Below, piece by piece: positions 1-11,789 of a stretch of 64,000 nt of DNA. The notes beneath the pieces are model-generated. The model saw only the letters and a program-made list of their open reading frames with translations, was not told the DNA's origin and made no database searches. How positions within the stretch are numbered: the stretch's first letter is position 1; each line of letters starts with the position of its first letter. The DNA lies in the NCBI GenBank assembly GCA_016271365.2, contig CM028129.1, positions 841,544,001 to 841,608,000 on the forward strand. The letters run 5' to 3'. The position numbers were made by a program, and so were the translations under genes. Source of the stretch: Neoceratodus forsteri (lineage: Eukaryota; Chordata; Ceratodontiformes; Ceratodontidae).

Positions 1-1020
1 TAACTGAATGGTCAACCAGAATACTTGTTCTCATCAGTCCTCACATTAACATATTGGTGCAGTCCCCCCTCCCAAAAAAATGCCATCTATAGCAACTACA
101 GGTAAAACATAATATTATGCGAATTTCCAGTCATCCACCACAAAACCGGCTATGTACTTTGTGTGCAAGGAATTGAGCAGAACGTTATGCACTGAGTGAA
201 AATTAACCTGATAAAATTCTAGTTAATAGAACACCTTAATTAAGCAATATATGTTCATCCAGCTGCACTTTTCTAATACACTAAACTCTTGGCAGTTTCA
301 CTTCCACAACTGTTTCAAATGTAATCTGCAAGAGTGTGAATGCGAACAGCTGCACCTGCAGCCCCCACCTTCCATTATTTCCCCCAGCCGCTGGGGCAGC
401 TTGTCCCCTTGCCTGACACTGTATCCTGCAGCCTCACACCACATCATCTTGTGGATTTTATCAAATTTCAGAAACAGTGGCTTAAAGATACTGAACCAAC
501 TGTACTCCTTTACCTTAGCTTTCCAGGCAGCAGGGGCTGTTGGACAGCAGCAGTAGGTGATGATACAGTGGAAGTCATGGGATGGTCCACTTGATCTGTG
601 CTGGCAGTCAGGGCAGGGCAGGGCAAGCAGTGGATGGAGAGTCTTTGAGGTTGAATGCCAGGAGGATGGAGGTTGGAGGAGGCAGTCGAGCTGACTGGTG
701 ACCACAGCAAGAAAGAGGAGAGGTTCTTGGAGAACCGAAAGGCAGCAGAGCAGAGGACTCAGTGCAGCTTAGGTCATGGTGGATCACAGTGGGACTTGGG
801 TAGGCTGCATAGGACCCTATTATTGATGTGATTTGATTGATATGATGTGTAGAGGCATAGCGGGAAGTGTAGCAGCACATCAAAAGGATAGTGGTAGCAG
901 GCATAAGCAGTATGGGACTGCTATGCATAGATGTTTTTGGGGGAACACTGATGTTCATTGATGTACTGCTTTCCCTCTAACTAGGGTTTGTTCAGATGAA
1001 TTATTTCTTATTTTTACTAA
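1..1020. other. unassigned sequence
   Basis: I recognise no gene or repeat here. Reading frames on both strands are short and have no familiar motif. The tract is mixed in composition, with purine-rich stretches around 620-720. It may belong to the body of the LINE whose tail seems to lie just downstream, but I cannot show that. Confidence 0.3.
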
Positions 1021-1029
1021 TAATTGTAC

Positions 1030-1098
1030 GATTTCTGTGAATGCACCCTGAGCATTGTATGGGTACTATTACAAATAAACCTACTACTACTACCATCA
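1030..1098 (+). mobile_element. possible LINE 3' tail with (TAC)n
   Basis: The text runs from a 'gagcattgtatgggtac' stretch into 'attacaaataaac' and then a short run of 'cta' triplets. This looks like the 3' end of an L2-type LINE, where a poly-adenylation-like AATAAA is followed by a triplet microsatellite. No coding part is recognisable upstream, so the call rests on the tail alone. Confidence 0.3.
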
Positions 1099-1099
1099 T

Positions 1100-1790
1100 A
1101 ATCCAACTTAAGAGGATTCAATCACCTGTCAATTGGGTTAACAGAGCACAACCCACACATCCTGAAGCGTGTTTCACTGCTTATAAACATGTATTCCTAC
1201 TTACAAGTAAAAGTCAAGAAAAAGGGACAAATAGGAAAAAACTTGAGGCTACTGTTTGAAACATGAAAGTGAAACTTTGTATTTTTGCTTGCATACATGT
1301 GTAGAGCAAACAAATTGGGGGTGCTTGGGCACTGTAGGGGCGGTGCAGGTATGTGATGTATAAGCAAACGGATGTAGGAATGTAGGAGGATTGCTACTCA
1401 AAAGACAATGCTGAGAAGCCTGTTGATGACAGTGTTGAGCTGGCTGATGGGCATAAACATTGTGTAGTTCAAAGGATGCAGCTGCACCTATCAAACTGGT
1501 TTTCTACCCATTAGCCAGCTAACAGACAATCAACAGGCTTTGAAGATAAACAGCAAGCCTCACAGTATGAGTGTGCTTCCCCCCACTTTTAGTGGTTTCC
1601 ACTAGTTATAGACAGGAATCTGAAGACAGTCTCTTTGAAAGCACTAAAAAGCTGTGAAAAACACTGAGCGTGCAGAATGCAAATAGAATAGCATCAAATA
1701 TGTTGATAATTGAAGGGCGCAAGCTCGTGGTTTTGTGGGGGAAGAGCTCCTCCACCACATCCTACTTAAGCCAAGCAGCAGACTCCCGCT
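1100..1790. other. unassigned sequence
   Basis: I see no gene or recognised repeat. Short antisense frames (for example 1644-2099 on the minus strand) are rich in charged, low-complexity residues. They are best read as the complement of the pyrimidine-rich tract that follows. Confidence 0.3.
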
Positions 1791-4500
1791 CTGCTTAGAG
1801 TGAGTCGCACTCATTGTTGTTTTGTCGCTGGTCCATGGCTGCTCCCTTTTCCTGTCCCCCCCATTTGTTTCATTTCCTGGTCCCCCCATCCATTTATTCT
1901 CCTTTCCTGTTTGTTTCTTTGGGGGTCTGGCTCCATTTTGCCTGCTTGTTCTTGCCTGCTTCCATTTCTCCTGTTCCCAACCTTGCATTGTTGTCGCCCC
2001 TTTTTGAGCAGCCCAGCTCCATGCCCAGTTCATCGCCGCCTTCACTCGTTCCAGCCTGGATTGCGTTTCTCTATTTCCCCACCACACTATGGTTTCCATA
2101 AACCGGCCGCCATGCCGACTACCTGCTCCTCGGCAGTGGAACCTCTGCCGCCTAACCTTCCGCTGCTTCCTACTTCACTGGCCACCAGATTGGATCATCC
2201 GCTCGCAACTGAGAAGCACCTTGCTTCTCCTAATTTTGCGACTGCCAGCTATTCTCTACGCTGCTTTGGCTCGCCTTGCACTCACACTTTACGTTGTGCG
2301 GCCTGTGGGTGCCCTCTTGCATGGCTCCTTTATACTCATACCTATCAACTTTATCTCTGACATGGGGGACATGGATGTTTTGGACACTCAAACTGAGAGA
2401 CGAGAAGAGACTCAGAACCTCAGAGTGGGGGCACATCCTCAACAGGGAGATGCTAGCTCAGCATACTGTGCAAACCATAGCATTTCTTTGTGCATTGTTT
2501 ATTCAGATTTAGTATTTATTCTCCACTATTTATATTGGCCACTGGTACATTGTGTGGTGTGTCGGCTCAGGCCAGCTGCATTTACTTCTCTGCCTTACAG
2601 CAACACTAACCTTACGTGCTAGATTATCTGTCCCTGGCCTCTCTCCTGTTCTCCCTGTGCTTGGCGCTCTGGATTTAGCTCATTATTACTTTTGTTTGCT
2701 CATTTACTGGGTCTTCACTACATTACTACTTTCTGGATGTACAGACTGTTTATATTATGCACTCCATTGATGGGCCCTTCCTTGTCCCTACCTATATGGG
2801 GCTCGCTTTCCTTGGACATCTTCTGTTTACGCATCGGGCATTGTTCCCCCTTCTGGCCCTTCCTAGGGATTACAAGCTAATGCTCTAACTCAGTGCTGAG
2901 GAATTGGGAAGTGTGAATCTTTCCCTTCATGGCTACTCCAGTGCCCTATGGCTCCTCGACTCCTACACCGCTCCTTAACTACCTTAGCCTCCATTGGTTA
3001 TTCCCTACATGGCTTGTGCATGGCATGTCTGATTCCTCAGGCCGTATCCTTAAGTGTGTTTCTGGCTGTTCCCTTCGGCTCCTCGATCATGTTTGCCTAC
3101 ACTACTTTAGGGCTATTTGATCCTGACCACAGTTCGAGTTCAACGCCTTTGGTCCCTTTCTGCTTGCACTCTCCATTCACCTACCAGCAGAACTACGTGG
3201 GGCGGGTTGCGCATGCCAGCCGCATGGCTAGCTACTCTTCTTACTTGCTCTTATCAGCTGTCTCGTGGTCCAGCTGTGCTTGCTGGCTTACTGAGGAGCT
3301 AGCAGCCACCATACGCACCTCAGCAGACTCGCATAGTCCAGCTGCATGCTAGCCTCTTCAGTTTGGCTGCTAATTTCCTTTACTCACCAGCTGGCATACT
3401 CTTACAAATCATTCAGTTACTACTACTGTCTCTGCCAGGATGCTCTGCTGACCTCATTCTATATCATCTTCCTTGATCACACCTTTGCCTCAATCATTGA
3501 CTGCTGGATTCAGGCTAGGACGTTTACCTACTTCTCCTTTACACTGCCTCGCCCAGCTCGGGGCCTGGAGATTCACTGCTTCTATGACCTGCCTTCATCC
3601 TTGGGCTGGGAGGTTTACCAACTTCTGCTCTACGCCTGCCTCGCCAGCTCGGGGCCTGGAGATTCACAGCTTCTATGACCTGCCTTTGCCCTTCGGGCTG
3701 GGAGGTTTACCTACTAATCGCCTGCTTCTTTAACCTGCCTTGGCCCATCGAGCTGGGAAATTTACCTACTACTGTAATCGCCTGCTTTTATGACCTGTCT
3801 TCACCCATTGGGCTGGGAGATTTCCTACTAATCGACTGCTTCTACACCCTGCCTTCGCCCATCAGGTTGGGAGGTTTACCTACTAATTGACTGCTTCTAT
3901 GCCCTGCCTTCGCCCACCGGGCTGGGAGGTTTACCTAATAATCGATTGCTTCTGCGACCTGCCTTTGCCCATCGGGCTGGGAGGTTTACTACTAATCGCC
4001 TGCTTCTCAACCTGCCTTCGCCCGTCGAGCTGGGAGGTTTATCTTCTTCTGCTCTACTTCTGCCTCACCTAGCTTGGGGCCTGGAGATTCACACATTCTA
4101 CTATATGCCTACCTGCTGTCACGTCAGCCAGCCGGAAGCTCCTTTGCCATGGATTCACATCTGGACATTTCTTCTTTTCTCATCTATTCTTGGATGCTTG
4201 CCCTGCTGCTTCAGCCATGTGGAATTACTGCTGCTTCATTTTTCCAGGACACTTAGTTGGGCTTCTCCTGAAGACCTTCACTATCCTGATTTATGCTCTA
4301 CCGCTTCTCGGACCCTGTGACAATGCTACTTCATTTGACTCAGCCACTTCAATTATCTCCCTTTAGGTCCTCAGAGGTTTCCCCAAAGGGGGTTTTCCTC
4401 TCCTGCACGCTACTGGTCACACTCTCCAGAGTTGGAGGAGGTGATCATCTACTCATATTATTAGGGGTGTATTCCTGCTTGACTCCTTCATCAGTCAGAT
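1790..4500. repeat. long pyrimidine-rich tract of unknown origin
   Basis: About 2.7 kb in which the plus strand is C/T-rich and few stop codons occur, so several overlapping plus-strand frames of 60-190 codons stay open. Their translations are rich in Leu, Pro, Ser, Cys and Tyr and share no motif I know. The open frames are therefore probably a composition effect. The tract contains a ~60-bp minisatellite (3556-4095). A phrase 'gctcggggcctggagattca' appears more than once around 3560, 3650 and 4075, which suggests internal amplification. It could be the LTR or untranslated region of a large element, or a degenerate satellite. Confidence 0.4.
3556..4095 (+). repeat. minisatellite, unit about 60 bp, about 8 copies
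   Basis: A unit containing 'gacctgccttcgcccat', then 'gggctgggaggtttacc', then 'tactaatcgcctgcttct' repeats about eight times with 10-25% divergence. The outer units carry a variant 'gcctggagattcac' block in place of the 'tactaatcg' block, so there are two unit types. Some reading frames pass through several units, but stops occur and the peptide is not recognisable. Expect copy-number variation at this site. Confidence 0.75.
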
Positions 4501-6020
4501 ACAGAACAATCATTGATATCATATTCTTTTTGGGGGGTCTCATAATACTAGACAAAGCTTCCTCCCTACAGGTGGGATACAGAGAAAAGCCAAAACCATC
4601 AAATAATAACAAACGATTCTCAGTTCAAGCATCCAAGCTCATTGCTCATACTATCCGATTCATACGTAATATAATCATTGACTTGATCATGTTCATGCTG
4701 AAGTACCTAAGCACAAATCATTCCATACTACTAGTACCTAACAACCATTGTCGACTTAACAGCTGGCCTCTGTATCCAACAACCATCTACATCATCCAAC
4801 TACAGTATGTAACATAAGCACTGAGCTATGAATCACACATAACATGTCACTAATAAACAGAAAACACCAGAAATAGCTGATTTAAATTACATATTGTTTA
4901 TATTCCCTTTAAAGCTCTTTTGCTCTACAAGCAAACATTCAGCATTGACAAATGCTTGTTTTACTGCTGCTGTGTTTGGATTGCATTGAAACAGTGGTGC
5001 AGTTGAAGAGCTTTAATACCATACTTGTGACTGGGGTTGCTAGAAACAGTACCACGCTATGTGTTGCACTGATCTAAACAGATGGCTTTGGGACTGGGAC
5101 AGCCAATCAGACTGCAGCATTTGACCAAATCATTTTGTAAATGTAGCTGAGACATACACATCCTTTTGAGAGGAAATTATAGCTTAGAAATACAAACATT
5201 CAAAATATATCCCTCAATAAATCTGATCAGAAACTTTGGCTAATGTGCTTTTAAAGTAATACCACAGCTTTAACAAGGTATTTACATTTGATATTGTGTG
5301 ATTATAGAACACAGAAATAATAGTATATCACTATAGTGTAAGTACTTGTAATGCACACAACATGTCAGCACTGATAATTATAGCAAGAGGCACTTACGTT
5401 ATCACAGATTGTAATTCTGATCAGCTCAGCAAAATAAACTATTAGAATATATTGAAAATCAATGCTAAGTAAATTTCAGTCAAATGTGCCCGCTTGGGGC
5501 TTATAGATTGATAAGTGTGGGTGCTTCATTGGAATTGAATTAGGAATGATTTGGTACTGGTCTCTTCACAGTTGTGTTTTTAATGCAGTTAATATTTTAA
5601 TCTTTATGCACTTCAATAGGATTAAAGATTTGAAGGAAGAATGTAGAAAGTAATTGACAACAATAGGACCACAAAGTGCTTTGGTACACACTCACAGGGT
5701 GAAGATGAATATAGAAAGGGTGATATTTTCATTGAAGGTGTTTCTTTTAGGCAAAGAGTCAATTCATCATCTACATCTTGGAAGCACCGTATCCCTTGTA
5801 ATCTTTAATGAGTCAAGTGGAATAGAGATTCACTTTCAAAATTGTTCAGTGTGTATAGCCATCAGTGGTGGAAATTTAGGAGGAAGGGACCAGCGGTACT
5901 CAATTCTGGGAGTGAAATTAAGAAGTCTGACTCTGTTCCCAGAACTAAATGGGGAAGGAGAACAGAGGGTTCACATGCTCACTGGAAAAGCTGGAGCTGT
6001 GGAGCATCAAAAACCCAGGG
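4500..6020. other. unassigned A/T-rich sequence
   Basis: From 4800 the composition shifts to A/T-rich. I find no coding frame of note, no repeat I can name and no tRNA-like box. The longest plus-strand frame (5654-6130) runs into the SINE that follows and has no recognisable domain. Confidence 0.3.
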
Positions 6021-6024
6021 ACAG

Positions 6025-6652
6025 GCCGGTCCACTGGCACAGCAGTAGGGCTACAGCTTCCGGCACCAGCTACCTGGGTTCAGGAAAGGACTCGGGCAGC
6101 TGGAAGGCTGGCTGGGTAGAGGAGGACTGAGCACCCAGGGGCCGCTCTCCTCCTCTGGGTGGGGTGGGATGTGGGTCCTGCTGCGATATCACCACCTGGG
6201 TGACCACAGGTGGAGGTGCAGTGAGACAGCATATAAAGGGAGGGAGGAGCCGGAGCGTTAGCATGTCACGATGTGCGTCACTCCATGGCCTCCCTTGCAT
6301 GCAGACGTCCTGTGGGCTGGACCAGGAAAAATGGAAAAACTCTGTGCTAGGCTCCTGTAGACGGGACCGGCTGTCCCGAGATAGCTCTTAACCAGGCTCC
6401 ATAGATGGAGCTGGTGATGCCTTCCAACACATACTTGAGGTGTGAGAGGGGGACTAAAGGGGGTGTCCCTCTCTTCCCCGTCCGGGGGGGTAAACCGAGG
6501 CAGGATGGGGAAAGGCTAACCAGCACCTGGAGGGAGGTACCTGGGGTGGGACTATGGCATTACTCAGCCTAGGGATCCCCGAAGAAAGGAATCCAGTACA
6601 GTGAGAAGGGGGCATAAAGAGAAGGTATAAAAAAACAACAAAAAAAAAAAAC
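6025..6652 (+). mobile_element. tRNA-headed SINE, family A, copy 1
   Basis: The head has an A-box-like 'tggcacagcagtagggc' and a B-box-like 'gggttcagga' about 40 bp later, the spacing of an RNA polymerase III promoter. The body matches copies at 9150-9692 (minus) and 21890-22405 (plus) through a shared block of the form 'gagcaccca...gggccgctctcctcctc'. The run of A at 6630-6652 may be the tail, but the last 200 bp are hard to align, so the 3' end is uncertain. It has no coding capacity of its own and would have depended on LINE enzymes. Confidence 0.5.
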
Positions 6653-6654
6653 CA

Positions 6655-7880
6655 GGGACATAGCACAGTTACACAAGACTGCCACACTTTTGGTTCATCA
6701 GCTAAATATAAAACAAAAATGAGCAGAAGTTGCTTGCAGACTAGTTTAATGCATGGAGCCAAAGGGGAGAAGTACCATTCTAACTGCCCTTCACCTTGCC
6801 TCTAAACAGAGAGGGTTTAGCAGGGGACCCGCCTCCCTTAGCCTCATTGTTTGGAGACAAAAAGGCAGGGCAGTTAGAACTGTACCTCTTCACTCAGGCT
6901 TGGTACATTAAACTAGTTTGCAATCAACGATTGCTCATTTTTGTTATTTTTATCTGACGAATGCAACAGCATTGTGTAATTTTCAAAATGGGAAAGGACT
7001 GCTCTTGTGTAAAATGCACTGAAAATGAGATACTGCATTTCAGTTTGAACATTGTGGTAAATAAATGATTAAAAATAGTCAAATTAGTTAAGGATAATAC
7101 TGCAAGAGTGATATGAAAATGAAGTTTGGGAGTCTGTGGGATATATTTTACATTTTCAGTTTATATTTCATCTGGATATCATACTGAACTACAGCAACAT
7201 CGGCAGACTCATTTTTCATTTAAGTCACATGTGAGCTCCCTTAGGGTGCCATCAGTGCTTTTGTCATTATAGACTGATTTAAGCTTAGTTCACTGTTTGA
7301 CTGGTATTTGGGGGACTTGTATATGGTCTGCCTTATACAATTTTTTTTTCTCTACAATTTCAATAACTCTCTTTGATAAGGACAAAAAGCAAAGCAAAGT
7401 CTTCTTGCAGTGGACACCAATTTGAATGCACATTTACTTAAACTCTTAGCACGACGCTACTTAAAATAACCTTACTGAATAGCTGGCGCTACTGTGCTCT
7501 ACCCTATTGTGCAACATGAATACACAGTTGAATGACCAATTGATTATTTAAATGGCATTGATTGTGTGCAGTCTGCAATAAAGCAATGACAACATAAAAA
7601 TGGAACTTATTCAAATACAACTTCTATTGTGGATCTCACTAAGCAAATTACATTTGCTGATGAAACAGTCAGGATAAACTTTCAGATGCAGAAACACTAT
7701 GTTCAGTTTATTGTAATTATAATTAATCTAAATTTGCTGTGAACTTATACCTCATCCTTGAAGTAGCCTTGCCAAAGGATATTGTACTTTACTCACCTGT
7801 CACTACTGGCTAGTAAATCCACAAAGCAATTTGGCAGTCATGAATTAATCTATCAGATTAAAAAGCACTGATACTAACAA
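6655..7880. other. unassigned sequence
   Basis: I see no gene and no repeat family. A/T-rich with stops in all frames. Confidence 0.3.
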
Positions 7881-7885
7881 AGTGG

Positions 7886-8217
7886 GCTGGATTTTCAAAT
7901 AACAAAATGGGACGAATTCTCACTCTGCAACTGCGGTTGTGGTCCAAAATCTCTGCAGCTGTGGAGATTTGTATTTTTAGTCCGTGCAGCTGTGGGAGAT
8001 GTTATACCTGGTCCCATTGGGTGTAACATTTTCCCATAGCTGTGGGAAAAAACAGCTGCAAGCTGCCGTAAATTGTGGAGCCAGTTATAAACCGGCTCCA
8101 CCTTTGACAATGCCAAAGCTGTGGGAAAAACTGTGACTCTGCAAGTGGCAACCCACTTGTGCCGAGTTTTTCCCACACCTGCAGGACTTTCAAGGGCTCT
8201 GAAAATCTGGCCCTGGG
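7886..8217. mobile_element. inverted-repeat DNA element, family B, copy 1
   Basis: The left end reads 'gggctggattttcaaa', and the right end is its near reverse complement ('tgaaaatctggccc'). The ~330 bp interior is dense in CAGCTG/CTGCAG and 'agctgtgggaaaaa' motifs and is partly self-complementary. It aligns along its length with 9791-10125. There is no open frame for a transposase, so this is a non-autonomous (MITE-like) element. The terminal motif resembles hAT-type short elements, but I see no clear 8-bp target duplication, so the superfamily is open. Confidence 0.6.
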
Positions 8218-8219
8218 TG

Positions 8220-9148
8220 TATAACTCAAAATCACGGTGAAAATAACCAGTACAAAACAGCTGGAGTCACTAGCTGGCACTTAGATCATCTGGACTTGGA
8301 CCTTTAAATGGCCACAAAAAGAAAAACAACTTTTTTTAATTAATTCACATCATTCTGTCTGATCTCACATTTTCTACTTGGTTCACTCAAAATTTAATTT
8401 ATTTCTACAAAGTTCCTTTAGTCTACTTAGTCTATGTCCCTTTACGTGGGTCTTCCTTTTTGTATTTTACATGTGTGTACAAGCGACCCAGTCTCCTAAA
8501 ATACTGCTGAAGTGTAGAGTATCAGTGAGGGATTCCTGGGGTTAGAACAAAAAAAAATATTCACTGTAATGATGTTGTTTCTTCTCAGGCATCCCTCACT
8601 ATGCTTTGTCCTCCCTAACCCTGCTTCCCCTTCCAGAACCTGAAAATAGGTTCACACAAGAATCAATTCATTGAGGTTGTTTGAGCATGACTATTGCAGT
8701 TCCTTGACAATTGTGAAATGTGGTCAGTTAAATATCTGTAACAATTTGTAAATATTTTCCTCATGATGTTTGTTATAAATTCTTTTGATTTGTTTCAAAA
8801 ATTCTATAGCTCAATGATAGAAATTTCTGGTAGTCACTTAACTAGCTTTAGTAGTCACAGCTCTGTCAAGTTATAGAAACAAATCTAACATTAGGGGCTA
8901 GAGTGGAGTGTGACCACAGTGTGCAGTCTGAACCATAGTTCTAAATTCCATCATTTGCATAAGGTTCTATTTTTTGGGTATCACTCTTTGCTAGGAATAT
9001 GATGCTTGTTCAAATCATAGTGTGGGATCTTTGAGAAGAAACAACATTACTACAGTGAGTATTTTTTCTTAGAGTACGTAGCGGTTTTCTGGACTAGTTC
9101 CTCTGGTCATTACAGGCCATGATTAGCAAATGGAAGTTGAATAACTGA
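8220..9148. other. unassigned sequence
   Basis: A/T-rich and non-coding as far as I can see. No repeat recognised. Confidence 0.3.
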
Positions 9149-9149
9149 C

Positions 9150-9692
9150 CTTTTTTTTTAACTTCCTGATATTTGCTCCCCCTTGCCCACTGCACTCTGC
9201 CTCATCAGGAGTCGCCTGTGGCATCTTGTCCCCTCATTTCCCTCTTACTTGGAGCCCACAGTGGTAGTCCCCTACATAGCCTTGGTTTTCTCCCCAGGTG
9301 GGGACAAGGTGGGGCCCGTATACCCTGAGCTTCTAGATTTCATCGGGACAGGTAGGGGCGTTGGGGATCAGTGCTGGGCACTCCATCTTACCAGAGTGCA
9401 GGAAGTCATTTTTCCATTGTTCTGGATGTGACATGTGCCTGATGACAAGGTGGAGCTGCCAACATCCATCATGTCTTCACTCTATATGGCTGGGTGCTTA
9501 CTGTACCTCAGGCTTCTGCCTGAGGTCATTCAAGCGCAGACCCTTGTCCCCCTTCCCTTCCCGGAGAAGGTGAGCAGTCCCCTGGATGCTCAAGCCTTCT
9601 CCCCCTGGCCAGCCCTCCAACTCCCCGGGCATGCTCCTGAACTCAGGTCATCAGCATTGTGAGTGGTAGTGCTACCGCTGTGCCGACGGGCC
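9150..9692 (-). mobile_element. tRNA-headed SINE, family A, copy 2
   Basis: Read on the minus strand, the element starts at 9692 with 'ggcccgtcggcacagcggta' (A-box-like). 'gagttcagga' (B-box-like) follows about 50 bp later, and the element ends in a run of nine A at 9150-9158 (T on plus). The body shares the 'gagcatccaggggactgctc' block with the copies at 6025 and 21890. Plus-strand frames at 9183-9662 are shadows of this element. Confidence 0.6.
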
Positions 9693-9790
9693 AAACAATC
9701 AACTTTTAAATATGCTATTGGCAAGTCTTGGAAAGCCTTGCAAAAATCTATGAAACTTCATAAAATAATAGCTTCTGAAAAATTCTGAAA

Positions 9791-10125
9791 CCTGGGGCTA
9801 GATTTCCAAAAGACATGGCAACTAAGTCCCACACTGTAACCACAGCCACAGGACAAAACCTTCACACCTGCAGAGTTTAATATTTTTAGCTGGCGCAGCT
9901 GCGGGGGCTGTTACGCTCGTTCCCATCAGGTGTAAGATTTTGGTGCAGCTGCACCAAATAAAACCAGCTGCAAGCTGCTGTAAATCATGGAGCTGGTCAT
10001 GCTGGTGCCACCTTTGAGAATACTGCAGCTGTGGGAGAAACTGGGACTCCACAAGTGGAGACCCACTTACTCCAGTTTTTTCCTGCAGCTGTGGCGTTCC
10101 AGGAGCTCTGAAAGTCTAGTCCCTG
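9791..10125. mobile_element. inverted-repeat DNA element, family B, copy 2
   Basis: The ends 'ctggggctagatttcc' and 'gaaagtctagtccctg' are imperfect inverted repeats. The interior aligns with the 7886-8217 copy through shared phrases such as 'cagctgcaagctgc', 'ccacctttga' and 'acaagtgg...acccactt'. There is no coding capacity. The two copies differ at many positions, so the family is old. Confidence 0.6.
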
Positions 10126-10162
10126 CTTGTTATGACTCAATGAATGTAATTTTTACAACTTA

Positions 10163-11780
10163 ATCTAACTAATTAACATATTAACATACTAACTGCCAGC
10201 AGATTAGGCCTTATGGTCTATCGAGTCTGCTAGAACCTCAGATCCCTAGTTGGGTACCGAGGCCCCCCCCCTTGTGTTCCAGAAACTCCTATCATCCATC
10301 CCCACCCCCCAGGCCAGGCCATCATCTGATACATCTACTTTCTGTCTCTGTCCCACCCCTCTTGAAGCCCTCCACTGTGGATCTCTGAACCAGCTCGCCA
10401 GGCAGCGTGTTCCAAGGATCCACCACCCTCTCAGTGAAAAACCTCCTCCTCTTTCCCCCTCACCCTTCCACCGTCCAACTTCAAACCATGTCCTCTGGTG
10501 ATACCTCCCTGCTTTAGTCTAAAGATCCCCTCCATGTTTACCCTATATATTCCCTTGAGGTACTTGAAGACCTCAATCATGTCCCCCCTGTCTCTCCTCT
10601 CTTCCAATGAAAACAGGAAGAGCTCCTCAAGTCTGTCCTCATATGTCAAATCCCCTAGTCCTTGTATCATCTTAGTTGCCCTCCTCTGTACCCTCTCCAG
10701 GAGCTATATGTCCCTCTTTAAGTGTGGTTTCCAGTACTATACTCAGTACTCAAGGTGTGGTCTAACCAGTCCATTGTACAGTGGCAGAATCACTTCCCTG
10801 CTCATAGAGGTGATCCCCCTTACGATGCATCCCAACATCCTGTTTGCTTTGCTAGCCACTCTCCTGCACTGCTCAGAGTTATTCATACATGCATCCACCA
10901 TGATCCCTAGGTCTTTTTCTCCTGTTGAGGCCTCCAGCGCCTCCCCTGCCATGGTGTACCTGTGTTTAGGGTTTCCCCTCCCAAGATGTAACACCTTGCA
11001 CTTGGTGATATTGAAATTTAATTTCCACGTGTGCGCCCACCTCTCCAGGGTGTCCAGGTCCCCTTGCAGGGCTGACCTCCCCTCTTCCCCCTCAACTACT
11101 GCTCCCATTTTGGAGTCATCAGCGAAGAGACTCATTCCACACCCTATACCCTCCCTGATGTCCGATATGTATGCATTAAACAAGATCGGACCCAGGACCA
11201 GCCCTGCGGCACCTACTACCGACCTCTCTAGGTTCGAGAGCTCCCACCCACCACTACTCTCTGAGTGCATCCAGCTAGCCAGTTTTCAATCCATCTGACC
11301 ATCAAAGGGCCTACTCCCAACCCCGTCAGTTTCTCCACCAAACCATTGTGGGGGACAGAGTCAAATGCCTTGCTGAAGTCCAAGCATAATACATCCACAG
11401 GCTTTCCCCTGTCCAGTTCTTATGTTACCCATTCGTAGAACTCCACAAGATTGGTTTGACATGATCTACCTGGCACAAACCCATGTTGCTGACTATCCAG
11501 AGCTCCCACCTCCTCCAAGTACACCCCAATTGTTCCTTTAGTATACTCTCCATTAATTTTCCCACCACCAAGGTCAAACTGATGGGTCTATAGTTACCTG
11601 GTACTTCCCTCGACCCCCCCTTTATGGATTGGCACCACATATGCCTCTCGCCAATCCTTAGGTACCCTCCCTGTTTCAAGCAACCTGTTGAAGAGCTCTG
11701 CCAAGGGTGCAGCCAGTATGTCTGCCAATTCCCATAGTACTCTTGGATGAATGCCATTATTGCTAGTCCTTTTAAGTTAT
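10163..11780 (-). mobile_element. CR1-clade LINE, 5'-truncated (copy CR1-2)
   Basis: This is the 3' part of a CR1 ORF2 on the minus strand. Around 11270-10743 the frame carries the reverse transcriptase C-terminal half, with a 'SLFADDSK' motif where the catalytic YADD box is expected, then 'KCKVLHLG' and 'NRMLGCI', all typical of CR1. From 10670 the frame shows 'SLEERRDRGDMIEVFKYLKG', the usual C-terminal block. Upstream (11757-11425) are shifted frames with 'NYRPISLT'. The 3' end at about 10163 is built of 'ttagtatgtt'-like repeats. The 5' end is lost before the RT fingers and the endonuclease, and frameshifts break the ORF. Antisense open frames (for example 10498-11298 plus) are shadows. 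Confidence 0.85.
10743..11757 (-). pseudogene. CR1 ORF2 reverse transcriptase remnant
   Basis: The frame 11270-10743 begins just before 'GPILFNAYISDI' and runs through 'SLFADDSKMGAVV', the active-site region with two aspartates retained, to 'LYNGLVRPHLEY'. The stretch 11757-11425 carries 'NYRPISL' (finger/palm boundary) with interruptions. In an intact element this enzyme copies the RNA at a nicked target. Here the finger domain is broken and the endonuclease absent, so it is inactive. The family assignment is firm and the exact start unknown. Confidence 0.8.
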
Positions 11781-11789
11781 CTGCTTAAT

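Noticed and set aside
3556..4095. CRISPR-like array
   Set aside because: There are no unique spacers between constant repeats. Units are contiguous and drift together, and the context is eukaryotic.
1800..4320. Several plus-strand frames of 100-186 codons
   Set aside because: They sit in a pyrimidine-rich tract and a minisatellite, overlap each other in different frames, and show no known motif.
10498..11298. 266-codon open plus-strand frame
   Set aside because: It is the antisense of a CR1 ORF2 copy. The minus strand carries the RT motifs.
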